A stretch of DNA of 64,000 bases, from contig NZ_JAFVLN010000016.1 of assembly GCF_017377775.1 (NCBI RefSeq), positions 62,001-126,000 on the forward strand, read 5' to 3'. Origin of the DNA: Streptomyces sp. VRA16 Mangrove soil. Its GTDB lineage: Bacteria > Actinomycetota > Actinomycetes > Streptomycetales > Streptomycetaceae. A program made the position numbers and the translations under genes. Under the pieces are notes generated by a model. It ran no database searches. It saw nothing but the letters and a program-made list of their open reading frames with translations, and was not told where the DNA came from. Below are positions 23,047 through 32,667 of the stretch, piece by piece (the first letter of the stretch is position 1; each line of letters begins with the position of its first letter).

Positions 23047-26000
23047 TTACGCCTCGAACACCTCACGCACCAGCTGCTCCTGCTCGGCCTGGTGGCGCTT
23101 CGCGGAGCCGACCGCAGGGGACGAGGAGTGCGGCCGCGAGATGCGGCGCAGGCGCTCGCCGTGCGGGACGTCGGCGCCGACCGCCAGGTCCAGGTGGTCG
23201 ATCAGGTTGAGCGCGATGAACGGCCAGGCACCCTGGTTCGCCGGCTCCTCCTGGGCCCAGATGTACTTCTGGGCGTTGGGGAACTTGGCGATCTCGGCCT
23301 GGAGCTCGGCACCCGGCAGCGGGTACAGGCGCTCGACGCGGATGATCGCGGTGTCGGTGTTGCCGCTCTTCTTCCGCTCGGCCTCAAGGTCGTAGTACAG
23401 CTTGCCCGCCACGAAGACGACCTTGCGGACCGCGGCCGGGTCCACCGAGTCGTCGCCGATGACCGGACGGAAGCCGCCCGTGGTGAACTCCTCCACCTTC
23501 GACGCGGCGGCCTTGAGGCGCAGCATCGACTTCGGGGTGAAGACCACCAGCGGCTTGTGGTGCGGGTTGTGCACCTGCCACCGCAGGAGGTGGAAGTAGT
23601 TCGACGGGAGCGTGGGCATCGCGACCGTCATGTTGTTCTGGGCGCAGAGCTGGAGGAAGCGCTCCACGCGCGCGGACGAGTGGTCCGGGCCCTGGCCCTC
23701 GTAGCCGTGCGGGAGGAGCAGGGTGACGCCGGACGTCTGGCCCCACTTCTGCTCGGCGGCCGAGATGTACTCGTCGACGACCGTCTGCGCGCCGTTGACG
23801 AAGTCACCGAACTGGGCTTCCCACATCACGAGGGACTCGGGACGCGCCAGCGAGTAGCCGTACTCGAAGCCCATGACCGCGTACTCGGAGAGCAGCGAGT
23901 CGTAGACGTTGTAGCGGGCCTGGTCGGGCGACAGGTAGAGCAGCGGGGTGTAGTCCTCGCCGGTCTCCCGGTCGATCAGGACCGCGTGGCGCTGGCCGAA
24001 GGTGCCGCGGCGCGAGTCCTGGCCGGACAGGCGGACCGGGGTGCCCTCCAGAAGGAGGGAGCCGAGGGCGAGGGTCTCGCCCATGCCCCAGTCGATCGTC
24101 CCGTCCTCGATCATCGACGCACGGCGCTGCAGCTGCGGCAGCAGACGCGGGTGCACGGTGATGTTGTCCGGGATGTTGACCTGGGACTCGGCGATGCGCT
24201 TGACGACCTCCTGGGAGATCGCGGTCTGCACGGCCACGGGGAACTCGGCCTGCGGGTCCGGGACGTGCGCCTCGGCCGGGGCCGCGACGGCCTCGCGGAC
24301 CTCGGTGAAGACCTTCTCCAGCTGGCCCTGGAAGTCCTGCAGCGCCTGCTCGGCCTCTTCGAGGGTGATGTCGCCGCGACCGATGAGGGACTCGGTGTAG
24401 AGCTTGCGCACCGAGCGCTTCTTGTCGATCAGGTCGTACATCAGCGGCTGCGTGAACGCCGGGTTGTCCGACTCGTTGTGACCGCGGCGGCGGTAGCAGA
24501 TGAGGTCGATGACGACGTCCTTGTTGAACGCCTGGCGGAACTCGAAGGCCAGACGGGCGACGCGGACGACGGCCTCGGGGTCGTCACCGTTCACGTGGAA
24601 GATCGGCGCCTCGATCATGCGGGCCACGTCGGTGGCGTACATGGAGGAGCGCGACGACTCCGGGGCGGCGGTGAAGCCGACCTGGTTGTTGATGACGATG
24701 TGGACCGTGCCGCCCGTGCGGTAGCCGCGCAGCTGCGACATGTTGAGCGTCTCGGCCACGACGCCCTGGCCCGCGAAGGCCGCGTCACCGTGCAGGGCGA
24801 CGGGCAGGACCGTGAAGTCCGTGCCGCCCTTGTTGATGATGTCCTGCTTGGCGCGGACGATGCCCTCGATGACCGGGTCGACCGTCTCCAGGTGGGACGG
24901 GTTGGCGGCCAGCGAGACCTTGATCTGCTCGCCGTCCAGGCCGGTGAAGGTGCCTTCGGCGCCCAGGTGGTACTTCACGTCGCCGGAGCCGTGCATCGAC
25001 TTCGGGTCGAGGTTGCCCTCGAACTCGCGGAAGATCTGCGCGTACGACTTGCCGACGATGTTCGCCAGCACGTTCAGGCGGCCGCGGTGGGCCATGCCGA
25101 TGACGACCTCGTCGAGGCGGGCCTCGGCGGCGGAGTCGATGACGGCGTCGAGCAGCGGGACGACGGACTCGCCGCCCTCCAGGGAGAAGCGCTTCTGGCC
25201 GACGAACTTCGTCTGCAGGAACGTCTCGAACGCCTCCGCCGCGTTCAGCCGGCGCAGGATGCGCAGCTGCTCCTCACGCTCCGGCTTGGAGTGCGGGCGC
25301 TCGACGCGGTCCTGGATCCACTTGCGCTGCTTCGGGTCCTGGATGTGCATGAACTCGATGCCGACGGTGCGCACGTACGAGTCGCGCAGCACGCCGAGGA
25401 TGTCGCGCAGCTTCATCATCGACTTGCCGGCGAAGCCGCCGACGGCGAACTCGCGCTCCAGGTCCCACAGCGTGAGCCCGTGCTCGTTGATGTCGAGGTC
25501 CGGGTGCTTGCGCTGGCGGTACTCCAGCGGGTCGGTGTCGGCCATGACGTGGCCGCGGACCCGGTAGGAGTGGATCAGCTCGAAGACGCGGGCGGCCTTG
25601 GTGACGTCGTCGTCGTGCGAGGCGTCGATGTCCTTGAGCCAGCGGACCGGCTCGTAGGGGATGCGCAGGGCCTTGAAGATCTCGTCGTAGAAGTCCTGCT
25701 CGCCGAGGAGCAGGTTCGCGACGATGCGCAGGAACTCGCCGGAGGCGGCGCCCTGGATGACCCGGTGGTCGTAGGTCGACGTGAGCGTCATGACCTTCGA
25801 GATGCCGAGCTTGTTGAGGGTGTCCTGGGACGTGCCCTGGAACTCCGCCGGGTAGTCCATCGAGCCGACGCCCATGATGACCGACTGTCCGGGCATCAGA
25901 CGCGGCACCGAGTGCACGGTGCCGAGGCCGCCCGGGTTGGTCAGCGAGCAGGTGACGCCCGTGAAGTCGTCCATCGTCAGCTTGCCGTCGCGGGCGCGGC

Positions 26001-26850
26001 GGACGATGTCCTCGTAGGCCTGCCAGAACTCGAAGAAGTTGAGCGTCTCGGCCTTCTTGATGCCGGCGACGACGAGCTGGCGGTCGCCGTTCGGCTTCAC
26101 CAGGTCGATGGCCAGACCGAAGTTGACGTGCTCCGGCTTGACCAGGGTCGGCTTGCCGTCCTTCTCCGCGAAGGAGTAGTTCATCGACGGCATGGCCTTC
26201 ATGGCCTGCACCATCGCGTACCCGATGAGGTGCGTGAAGGAGATCTTCCCGCCGCGGGCGCGCTTGAGGTGGTTGTTGATGACGATGCGGTTGTCGAACA
26301 GCAGCTTCACCGGGACCGCGCGCACCGACGTGGCGGTGGGGACCTCGATGGACGCGTTCATGTTCTTCGCGACGGCGGCGGCGGGACCGCGCAGCGTCAC
26401 GAACTCGGGGCCGGCAGGGGCCTCGGTCGTCACTTGTTCAGCCTTCTTCGGTGCAGGGGTGGCAGGAGACGCGGGAGCGGCGGCCTTCGGCGCGGGCGCG
26501 GCGGGCGCGGCGGCAGTCTGTGCGGGAGCTGCGGCTGCGGGCTTCGCGGCGGGCGCGGCGGGGGCCTGAGCGGCGGGTGCCGGGGCGGCGGGTGCCTGAG
26601 CGGCGGGGGCGGGCGTCTGGGCCGGCTGCGATGCAGGCTCAGTCGGCGCAGCCCCCGCGGCTGCGGCACCGGGCTTGTAGTCGGCGAAGAAGTCCCACCA
26701 GGCTCGGTCTACCGAATTCGGGTCCTGGAGGTACTGCTGATAGATCTCGTCGACGAGCCACTCATTGGGACCGAAGGCGGCGGCAGGGCTTTTGCCCTGC
26801 GCGGCTTGGTCGGTCTCGGTGGTCGAGTTACTGGGGGACTGTGGCGACAC
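23047..26850 (-). CDS. kgd: multifunctional 2-oxoglutarate decarboxylase/dehydrogenase E1 with fused succinyltransferase (E2) domain
   Basis: A 1267-residue actinobacterial fusion enzyme of the TCA cycle, converting 2-oxoglutarate toward succinyl-CoA. Residues about 26-58 are the conserved N-terminal helix (GPNEWLVDEIYQQYLQDP). An Ala/Pro-rich linker runs to about 150. Next is the E2 succinyltransferase catalytic domain (HLIGYAMVQAMKAMPSMN, later TSTYDHRVIQGAASGEF with the catalytic histidine region). From about 440 onward is the thiamine diphosphate E1 part (GMAHRGRLNVLANIVGKSY, NGDDPEAVVRVARLAF, YRRRGHNESDNPAFTQP). There is no lipoyl domain, as in the corynebacterial OdhA/Kgd type, so lipoyl partners come from elsewhere. 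Start GTG 26850 follows AGAGGGCGG. A signalling operon lies 240 bp upstream in the same direction. Confidence 0.96.
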   Translation of the reverse strand: MSPQSPSNSTTETDQAAQGKSPAAAFGPNEWLVDEIYQQYLQDPNSVDRAWWDFFADYKPGAAAAGAAPTEPASQPAQTPAPAAQAPAAPAPAAQAPAAPAAKPAAAAPAQTAAAPAAPAPKAAAPASPATPAPKKAEQVTTEAPAGPEFVTLRGPAAAVAKNMNASIEVPTATSVRAVPVKLLFDNRIVINNHLKRARGGKISFTHLIGYAMVQAMKAMPSMNYSFAEKDGKPTLVKPEHVNFGLAIDLVKPNGDRQLVVAGIKKAETLNFFEFWQAYEDIVRRARDGKLTMDDFTGVTCSLTNPGGLGTVHSVPRLMPGQSVIMGVGSMDYPAEFQGTSQDTLNKLGISKVMTLTSTYDHRVIQGAASGEFLRIVANLLLGEQDFYDEIFKALRIPYEPVRWLKDIDASHDDDVTKAARVFELIHSYRVRGHVMADTDPLEYRQRKHPDLDINEHGLTLWDLEREFAVGGFAGKSMMKLRDILGVLRDSYVRTVGIEFMHIQDPKQRKWIQDRVERPHSKPEREEQLRILRRLNAAEAFETFLQTKFVGQKRFSLEGGESVVPLLDAVIDSAAEARLDEVVIGMAHRGRLNVLANIVGKSYAQIFREFEGNLDPKSMHGSGDVKYHLGAEGTFTGLDGEQIKVSLAANPSHLETVDPVIEGIVRAKQDIINKGGTDFTVLPVALHGDAAFAGQGVVAETLNMSQLRGYRTGGTVHIVINNQVGFTAAPESSRSSMYATDVARMIEAPIFHVNGDDPEAVVRVARLAFEFRQAFNKDVVIDLICYRRRGHNESDNPAFTQPLMYDLIDKKRSVRKLYTESLIGRGDITLEEAEQALQDFQGQLEKVFTEVREAVAAPAEAHVPDPQAEFPVAVQTAISQEVVKRIAESQVNIPDNITVHPRLLPQLQRRASMIEDGTIDWGMGETLALGSLLLEGTPVRLSGQDSRRGTFGQRHAVLIDRETGEDYTPLLYLSPDQARYNVYDSLLSEYAVMGFEYGYSLARPESLVMWEAQFGDFVNGAQTVVDEYISAAEQKWGQTSGVTLLLPHGYEGQGPDHSSARVERFLQLCAQNNMTVAMPTLPSNYFHLLRWQVHNPHHKPLVVFTPKSMLRLKAAASKVEEFTTGGFRPVIGDDSVDPAAVRKVVFVAGKLYYDLEAERKKSGNTDTAIIRVERLYPLPGAELQAEIAKFPNAQKYIWAQEEPANQGAWPFIALNLIDHLDLAVGADVPHGERLRRISRPHSSSPAVGSAKRHQAEQEQLVREVFEA

Positions 26851-27090
26851 GGCGTGAACCGCCCTCTTCCGCTTCTCACAAGGTGATGGACAGCGGGAAT
26901 AAAGGCTACGCCTCCATCAGCGGGACGTGCAGACCGGGCCGGTGATCCGTCGCGTAAGTCACACTGGAAGCTGTGTTTCGGGCCTGGAAATGGCGGGAAA
27001 CAACCGGGGTTCTGCATGCGCTGATTGCGCGCCGGGCGCCTTCCGGTACGCCTCGGCGCGGCTTGACCTCCGCCTGACCGAAACCCTACG

Positions 27091-28233
27091 TCAACTTTGC
27101 GGTCGGGGCTCTCCCGGAAGAGTGACCTTGATCCGGCAGCCCCGAGCGGATTCGGCCACACCGATCCGGCCGCCGTGCAGGTCGACGGCCCAGCGCGCGA
27201 TGGCGAGGCCGAGCCCCGTGCCGCCGTCGCCCTTGCCGCCGTTCTTCATGTCCCCGCGGTTGAACCGCTCGAACACGCGGTGCCACTCGGACTTGGGGAT
27301 GCCGGGACCCTCGTCCTGCACCTCAAGGTCCAGCGACTCCGGGTACAGGCCGCGGCGGGCCCGCACCGTGACCCGGCCGTGCGGCGGGGAGTGCTTCACG
27401 GCGTTGTCGATGAGATTCGCCACGACCTGGTGGATCCGCTCGGGGTCCGCGTGCGCGGTCAGCTCCGGCGGCGAGACGTCGAGGTGGAGATGGACGTCCG
27501 TACGCGTGTGGGTACCGGAGCCGGAGGCGATGCCGGCGCGCTGCGAGACGGCCATGTTGGCCTCCTTGAGCACGCCCGAGAGATACGGCCACACCTCGAA
27601 GCGGCGGGCCTTCAGCGGCACGACGCCGTTGTCCAGGCGGGACAGGTCCAGCAGGGTCTCGACGAGGCGGCCGAGCCGCTCCGTCTGTTTCAGCGCCGTG
27701 CGCATGGTCTCGGGGTCGGCGGACATCACCCCGTCCACCACGTTCTCCAGGACCGCGCGCAGGCCCGCGATGGGCGTGCGCAGCTCGTGCGAGACGTTCG
27801 CCACGAGTTCCTTGCGCTGATGGTCCTGGGCGGCGAGTTCGTCGGCCATGCGGTTGATGGTGACGGCCAGGTCGCCCAGCTCGTCGCGGCGATCCGCGCC
27901 GCGCACCCGCCGGGTGTAGTCCCCGTTGGAGATCGACCGGGCCACCGTGTTCATCTCGTCCAGCGGCGCGGTCAGCGAGTGCGCCACGAACTGGGTGATG
28001 AGCAGGGTCGCGATGATCGAGAACACCGTGATGAAGCGCAGCTCGGTCGCCGTGTACATCGCCACCATGAGCAGGCCCGTGGTGATGAAGACGGAGACCA
28101 CGACGAGCGTGCCGAGCTTCGCCTTGATCGAGAACGGACGCAGACCGCCGGTCGCCCAGTACGGGTTCAGTGGCGGTTTCAGCGGCCGCTGCCGCGCCGG
28201 CCGGCCGTGCTGGGCCCGGTCCCCGACGCTCAT
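27091..28233 (-). CDS. sensor histidine kinase (HAMP, HisKA, HATPase)
   Basis: A 380-residue membrane sensor. Two membrane segments (about 39-60 and 66-86) are separated by only a few residues, so there is almost no extracellular sensor loop and signal input is probably intramembrane. HAMP follows (HSLTAPLDEMNTVARSISNG), then the H box ELVANVSHELRTPIAGL with His149, the N box ANLIDNAVKHSPPHG and G box GDGGTGLGLAIARWAV. ATG 28233 overlaps the response regulator stop (ATGA), so the two are translated together. It presumably phosphorylates that regulator. Confidence 0.93.
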   Translation of the reverse strand: MSVGDRAQHGRPARQRPLKPPLNPYWATGGLRPFSIKAKLGTLVVVSVFITTGLLMVAMYTATELRFITVFSIIATLLITQFVAHSLTAPLDEMNTVARSISNGDYTRRVRGADRRDELGDLAVTINRMADELAAQDHQRKELVANVSHELRTPIAGLRAVLENVVDGVMSADPETMRTALKQTERLGRLVETLLDLSRLDNGVVPLKARRFEVWPYLSGVLKEANMAVSQRAGIASGSGTHTRTDVHLHLDVSPPELTAHADPERIHQVVANLIDNAVKHSPPHGRVTVRARRGLYPESLDLEVQDEGPGIPKSEWHRVFERFNRGDMKNGGKGDGGTGLGLAIARWAVDLHGGRIGVAESARGCRIKVTLPGEPRPQS

Positions 28234-28967
28234 GGGGTCGGCGTCTCCAGCGCGTAGCCCACGCCGTGCACGGTGCGGATGCGCTCCGCACCGATCTTCC
28301 GGCGCAGGGCCTTGATGTGGCTGTCGACGGTGCGGGTGCCCGAGGCGTCCGCCCAGTCCCACACCTCGGCGAGCAGCTGCTCGCGCGAGAGCACGGCACG
28401 CGGCGTGTTCGCCAGGCACACCAGGAGGTCGAACTCGGTCGGCGTGAGGTGAACATCCTCACTCCGGACCCGGACGCGGCGCTGCGCGTGGTCGATCTCC
28501 AGCTCGCCGAGCCGGAGGATGCCGCTGCGCGGGGTGGCCGCGGCGAGCGCGGCGCGCTCCACGCGGCGCAGCAGCACGTGCACGCGCGCCGCCAGCTCCC
28601 GCATCGAGAACGGCTTGGTCATGTAGTCGTCGGCGCCCACGCCGAGCCCGACCAGCATGTCGGTCTCGTCGTCGCGCGCGGTCAGCATCAGCACCGGAAC
28701 CGGCCGCTGCGCCTGCACCCGACGGCACACTTCCAGGCCGTCGAAGCCCGGCAGCATGATGTCGAGGATCAGCAGGTCGGGCTGCCAGGCCTCGGCCGTG
28801 TCCACCGCCGCCGGACCGTCCTGTGCGGTTTGCACCAGGAATCCCTCGGCACGCAGCCGGGCGGCGATGGCGTCCACGATCGTGGGGTCGTCCTCGACGA
28901 CCAGGACCCGTCGCTGGGCCCCTGCCGTCGCCGTGCTGCCGTTGTGGGAGGTGTGTGTCTGCTCCAT
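28230..28967 (-). CDS. OmpR family response regulator
   Basis: A 245-residue regulator. The receiver domain has acidic residues in VLVVEDDPTI, the phospho-acceptor Asp69 in LLILDIMLPG and Lys118 in YMTKPFSMREL. The C-terminal winged helix contains VHLTPTEFDLLVCLANTP and RTVDSHIKALRRKIG. ATG 28967 has GGGGCGGGG just upstream; the frame is open further but the extra residues are not receiver-like. It is coupled to the kinase gene downstream. Targets are unknown. Confidence 0.93.
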   Translation of the reverse strand: MEQTHTSHNGSTATAGAQRRVLVVEDDPTIVDAIAARLRAEGFLVQTAQDGPAAVDTAEAWQPDLLILDIMLPGFDGLEVCRRVQAQRPVPVLMLTARDDETDMLVGLGVGADDYMTKPFSMRELAARVHVLLRRVERAALAAATPRSGILRLGELEIDHAQRRVRVRSEDVHLTPTEFDLLVCLANTPRAVLSREQLLAEVWDWADASGTRTVDSHIKALRRKIGAERIRTVHGVGYALETPTP

Positions 28968-29061
28968 CGCCCCGCCCCTGAATGCGCGCCACCGTGACGC
29001 GCTTGACGCTTGAATGATCTGGGTTTCGGGCCTCAGCGTACGGGGAGTTACCGCCGGTCGG

Positions 29062-29757
29062 CTACGCGCCCCGTACTGCGAGGTGCACCACGTCGGGTAC
29101 GCCTCGGACAACCGGGATCTCTTCGGTGCGGACCCGTCGGAATCCGGCATTCCACAAGGTTCCTTCGAAATGCTCGGACGGCTGCGCGGACCACACGGCG
29201 AGGACCCCGCCGGGGTTGAGACGGGCTTTGCAGGCGTGGAGACCGGCAGTTGAGTAAAGACCGTCGTTGTCCTCGGTGACGGTCCAGTCGGGGCCGTTGT
29301 CGATGTCCAGACAGAGCGCGTCGTACGTGAGGGGCGCGGTGTGGAGATGTTGTACGAGGTCTGCTCGCAGGATCTCCGTACGCGGATCGGCGACCGCCTC
29401 GGCGGACAGCGACCGCAGCGGGCCGGTGAGGTGCCAGTCGATGATCGCGGGCTCGCGTTCGACGACGGTGATGGCGCCCCAGCGGGGGTTCGCGGCGGCG
29501 TGCGCGAGGGAGAAGCCGACGCCGAGGCCGCCGATGAGCACGCTCGGCTTCTCCGCGTCCGGGCCGAGTTCGCCGAGCGCGGCGTCGACGAGGAGCCGCT
29601 CGGAGCGGCCGTCGGACGTGTCCATCAGGAACGTGCCGTTGGCGATGATCTGCAACAGGGCGCCGTGGCGGCGCAGGACCACTTCGCCGTGGGGGCCCTC
29701 GCGGCGGTCCAGGACGACGGGGGCTTCTTCCGGGTGCGCGATGCTCATGCGGGCCAT
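29062..29757 (-). CDS. spermidine synthase-like methyltransferase-fold protein
   Basis: A 231-residue protein of the spermidine/spermine synthase superfamily. It has LLIGGLGVGFSLAHAAA-type loop (SVLIGGLGVGFSLAHAAANP) in place of the usual G-G-G-D-G, then ITVVEREPAIIDWHLTG, and YDALCLDIDNGPDWTVTEDN with the active-site aspartate region. The N-terminal tetramerisation domain is short, so it may not make spermidine. ATG 29757 gives MARMSIAHPEEA; ATG 29748 is an alternative and no strong ribosome-binding site separates them. It lies 94 bp upstream of the response regulator in the same direction, so co-transcription is possible. Confidence 0.75.
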   Translation of the reverse strand: MARMSIAHPEEAPVVLDRREGPHGEVVLRRHGALLQIIANGTFLMDTSDGRSERLLVDAALGELGPDAEKPSVLIGGLGVGFSLAHAAANPRWGAITVVEREPAIIDWHLTGPLRSLSAEAVADPRTEILRADLVQHLHTAPLTYDALCLDIDNGPDWTVTEDNDGLYSTAGLHACKARLNPGGVLAVWSAQPSEHFEGTLWNAGFRRVRTEEIPVVRGVPDVVHLAVRGA

Positions 29758-29977
29758 CTTGACGCAGCGGTGCCGGGCGGGCGGCGGAATTTTCCGTGCC
29801 CGGGAAGCTGCGCCACCGGCCACGGCGATGGCGCCCGGTGCCGCCGGGGCGGCGGGTTGCGGACGCGTTCGGGGGCTGTGAGGTTGCTGTGCATCGGGCC
29901 TCACGTGGCGTCCGTCATAGACAGGAACGCCGGATGGGGCGAAGTGTGGGGCGGATGTGCGTGAAAGGGGTGTCCCC

Positions 29978-30778
29978 GTGGAACCAGGAGGCGTGACGGC
30001 CGACGGCGAGGCGGTCGACCTGCACGGCCGTGCCCCGCTCGACGGCATCCCGGCGCAGCCCGGGCCCCCGGCCCTGGAGACGGTGCGGGCCACCGGCCCC
30101 CGGCGGCTGCGGCCGTGGCGGCTGCTGCCCACGCCGACCGGGACGCCGTTCACCTACACCTACGCCTGCGTGCTCCTCGGCACGTCCCTGTTCATGGAGT
30201 TCGCCGACCCGGACACGGTGGCCGCCGCCCTCCGGGCATCGAGCACCGATGTCACCCATCTGGCCCAGTCCCCGGTGCTCGTCCTGCTGGCCAGCGCGCT
30301 GTGGATCGCCGGCGGGATCACGTCACCGTTCGTGATCGCGTTCGTCGTGGTGCTGACCGCGCTGGAGCGCCGGATAGGCGGCCTGCGCACGGCCGTGGTG
30401 TTCCTGCTCGGCCATGTCGTGGCCACGCTGGCGACCGAGGTCCCGGTGGGGCTCTCGGTGGCGGTCGGCCATCTGCCCGACAGCTCGCTGCACCGCCTCG
30501 ACTACGGCATCAGCTTCGGCGTCGCCGCGAGCATCGGGGCGCTCGCCGGGCTGCTCACCCCGTGGCTGCGCTGGCTGGTGCTCGCCGGGTTCGGGGCGAT
30601 GCTGCTCCAGGACCTGATCGCGTTCACCGACCCGATGACGAGCTGGGGGCATCTGCTGGCCCTGGCCATCGGGGTCGCCACGTGGCCGCTGGTGCGCCGC
30701 TGGCGGACGCGTACGGCGCGCCGGACCGCTCTCGCGCGGGACGCCCGAACGCCACGACGCAGTGCCACAGCTGCTTGA
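29978..30778 (+). CDS. rhomboid-like membrane protein
   Basis: A 266-residue multi-spanning protein with about six hydrophobic segments (including FTYTYACVLLGTSLFMEF, VLVLLASALWIAGGI, FVIAFVVVLTALERRIG, WLRWLVLAGFGAMLLQD). The topology and LLGHVVATLATE resemble rhomboid-like proteins, but the canonical GxSG serine motif is replaced by FGVAASIGALAG, so protease activity is doubtful. GTG 29978 has AAAGGGG at good spacing; GTG 29957 is possible. The last 155 bp overlap the convergent DUF3626 gene; this tail is a basic cytoplasmic stretch (RTRTARRTALARDA). Confidence 0.65.
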   Translation: MEPGGVTADGEAVDLHGRAPLDGIPAQPGPPALETVRATGPRRLRPWRLLPTPTGTPFTYTYACVLLGTSLFMEFADPDTVAAALRASSTDVTHLAQSPVLVLLASALWIAGGITSPFVIAFVVVLTALERRIGGLRTAVVFLLGHVVATLATEVPVGLSVAVGHLPDSSLHRLDYGISFGVAASIGALAGLLTPWLRWLVLAGFGAMLLQDLIAFTDPMTSWGHLLALAIGVATWPLVRRWRTRTARRTALARDARTPRRSATAA

Positions 30779-31781
30779 TGAACTGCAGCACCTCGTCCTG
30801 AGTGCCGTACGCGGCCCAGGTCTGCGGTGAGCGGACGGCCGAGGCCGCCGCGCGCCCGACGACGGCCGCGTCGACGAGCCCGTCGTCCGTGTACCGCTCC
30901 GCCACCCGCGCCGCGACCGACGGCAGTGCGGGCCCGCGGAAGTCGGCCAGCTCGGCGTCGCGGCCCGCGGGATCGAGGACGTACCCCTCGTGCCACTCCA
31001 CGGGCACGCCGATGCCGCCGAGCAGCTCGCCGGTGGGCGTCCCCCGGAACGACGGGTCGAGGACGAGCGCCTCCGCGTCCCTGCGCAGGTCCACGTCGCC
31101 GTGCACCTGAGCCTCCACGTAGAAGTCGAGGGAGCGGCCGAGCGGCCCGGGCGAGCTGTGCGGCAGCGCGCGGATCACCGCTACCGGGTCGGCGCCCGCG
31201 ACCCCCAGCGACTGCCCGTCGGCCGCCGCGTCCGCGACAAGACCGGCGAGCACCGGCAGGAACGCGTCGGCGGTGCCGACGTCGGCCGGGCCGAGATGGC
31301 TGTCCCCGAAACAGAACGTCGCCCGCGCGCTCACCTCGGGCCGCAGCCGCACATGGCACGACCCGAACCGGGGCGCGGCGCCGTCCGCGTGCCGCATCAC
31401 GTCGAGCGCCCCGTACTTGGGGCGCTCCTGCGCGGCCGCCCGCGCGTACGCCCCGCCGAACAGCGTCTGCTCCCAGCCGTCGCGCAGCCCGCCGGGGTGC
31501 GCGGTGCGGCTGCCGTTGGACAGGCCCGTCTCGTACTGGCCGCGGTACCGGCCGTCGGCGGCGAGCCCGTGGGCGACCGTGACCCGGTGATCGGCGGGGA
31601 GCGGCCGGTCGGGGTGGAAGTTCAGGGTCACCCGGGCGTGCGTGCGCAGGGTTTCGGCCAGGGCGTCGGCCGCGGCGGCGTCGATCCCGTGGGCCCGCAG
31701 CCGGGCGAGGGCGTCCGCGCGGCCCGTGTGTCCTGCCGCCCGCAGATGGCCGAGGGCCGCGTCCTGTGCTGTCGTGAGCAT
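30624..31781 (-). CDS. DUF3626 family protein
   Basis: A 385-residue protein resembling DUF3626. Landmarks are THARVTLNFHPDRPLPADHR, DGRYRGQYETGLSNGSRTAH, WEQTLFGGAYARAA, RPKYGALDVMRHADGAAPRF, and ATFCFGDSHLGP. The conserved part ends near VLQFIKQLWHCVVAFGRP. The remaining 45 or so residues (SGAPYASASGAPAATWRPRW and onward) are Pro/Ala/Ser-rich and overlap the rhomboid-like gene on the other strand. ATG 31781 begins the conserved region; a TTG at 31817 is less likely. Function is unknown. Confidence 0.72.
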   Translation of the reverse strand: MLTTAQDAALGHLRAAGHTGRADALARLRAHGIDAAAADALAETLRTHARVTLNFHPDRPLPADHRVTVAHGLAADGRYRGQYETGLSNGSRTAHPGGLRDGWEQTLFGGAYARAAAQERPKYGALDVMRHADGAAPRFGSCHVRLRPEVSARATFCFGDSHLGPADVGTADAFLPVLAGLVADAAADGQSLGVAGADPVAVIRALPHSSPGPLGRSLDFYVEAQVHGDVDLRRDAEALVLDPSFRGTPTGELLGGIGVPVEWHEGYVLDPAGRDAELADFRGPALPSVAARVAERYTDDGLVDAAVVGRAAASAVRSPQTWAAYGTQDEVLQFIKQLWHCVVAFGRPARERSGAPYASASGAPAATWRPRWPGPADAPSSSSGR

Positions 31782-31893
31782 GCGGGGAGTATCGGGTGTC
31801 GTGACCGGGGCGGGCAACGGGGTTTCGCCCGGTCAGCCGGGGTCGCGCGGGCGGGACGGGACCAGGGCGGGCGCAGAGCGGGCGCAGACGGGC

Positions 31894-32547
31894 TCAGGGC
31901 GTGCCGACGTACTTGGCGTTGGTCAGCGGTGCCACGATCTTCCAGCCCACGGACTCGTACAGCAGTCGTCCCTCGGGCGTGCAGGCCAGGACCGCGCGGA
32001 CGGCGCCCTGGGCGAGGGCCGCCGCGTGCAGGGTGTGCATGACGAGGCTGCCGAGCCCCTTGCGGCGGTGGGCGGGCGAGGTCTCGATCTGGTCGACGAC
32101 CGCGCTCGCGCCGACCGGCGCCACCTGGCCGCGGGCGGCGAAGGTGCCGTCGGCGTCGGTGACCAGGATCCGGGTGACGCCGCCGCGCGACCAGAGGTGC
32201 GTCACATGGCCGTCGGGGGTGTCGGGGACCGGTGCCGGGCGCAGCTCCGTCGCCATCAGGTAGTCGCCCGAGCCGTACGGCTCCCAGCCCGCGCCGAGCC
32301 ACGGCACCACCCGCGCCGGGTCGGCGAAGACCTTCAGGTGCAGGTCGAGGCCGCGCGTCGACTCCGCGACCTTGCGCACGTCGTCCTCGCGCACCGCGTC
32401 GCCCGCCGCGCCGAGCACATGCCGGCCCGGGCTCTGCATCAGCCCGCCGCGGATCGTGTAGCCCCACGGCTCGGCCACCGGCGGCGCCGCCCCGCGCGAG
32501 ACGACCCAGCCGTCGACCCACTCGCGTACGTGGTCCACGCTCCCCAT
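31894..32547 (-). CDS. GNAT family N-acetyltransferase
   Basis: A 217-residue protein. The acetyl-CoA motif is VDQIETSPAHRRKGLGSLVM, followed by AVLACTPEGRLLYESVGWKI. The N-terminal half (WGYTIRGGLMQSPGRHVLGA, later LHLKVFADPARVVPWLGAGW) is an additional domain common to some actinobacterial GNAT proteins. ATG 32547 is the start. It is divergent from lon by 162 bp, so it could be affected by the regulatory site there. The substrate is unknown. Confidence 0.8.
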   Translation of the reverse strand: MGSVDHVREWVDGWVVSRGAAPPVAEPWGYTIRGGLMQSPGRHVLGAAGDAVREDDVRKVAESTRGLDLHLKVFADPARVVPWLGAGWEPYGSGDYLMATELRPAPVPDTPDGHVTHLWSRGGVTRILVTDADGTFAARGQVAPVGASAVVDQIETSPAHRRKGLGSLVMHTLHAAALAQGAVRAVLACTPEGRLLYESVGWKIVAPLTNAKYVGTP

Positions 32548-32667
32548 GACAACTCCCCGGTAATAGTCGAATGCGCTTGGTGAACCTTACTTAGCAGGCG
32601 CGGAGGTGCGGCAGAGGTGATCGCTGAGAGCGAACGCCGTGCGGGGAACATCCAGAGGTGCCCGAGC

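Noticed and set aside
22990..26886. A 1298-codon open frame on the + strand opposite kgd
   Set aside because: It is composed of Arg/Val/Leu/Asp-rich sequence with no domains and mirrors the kgd frame; long antisense frames are a by-product of very high GC.
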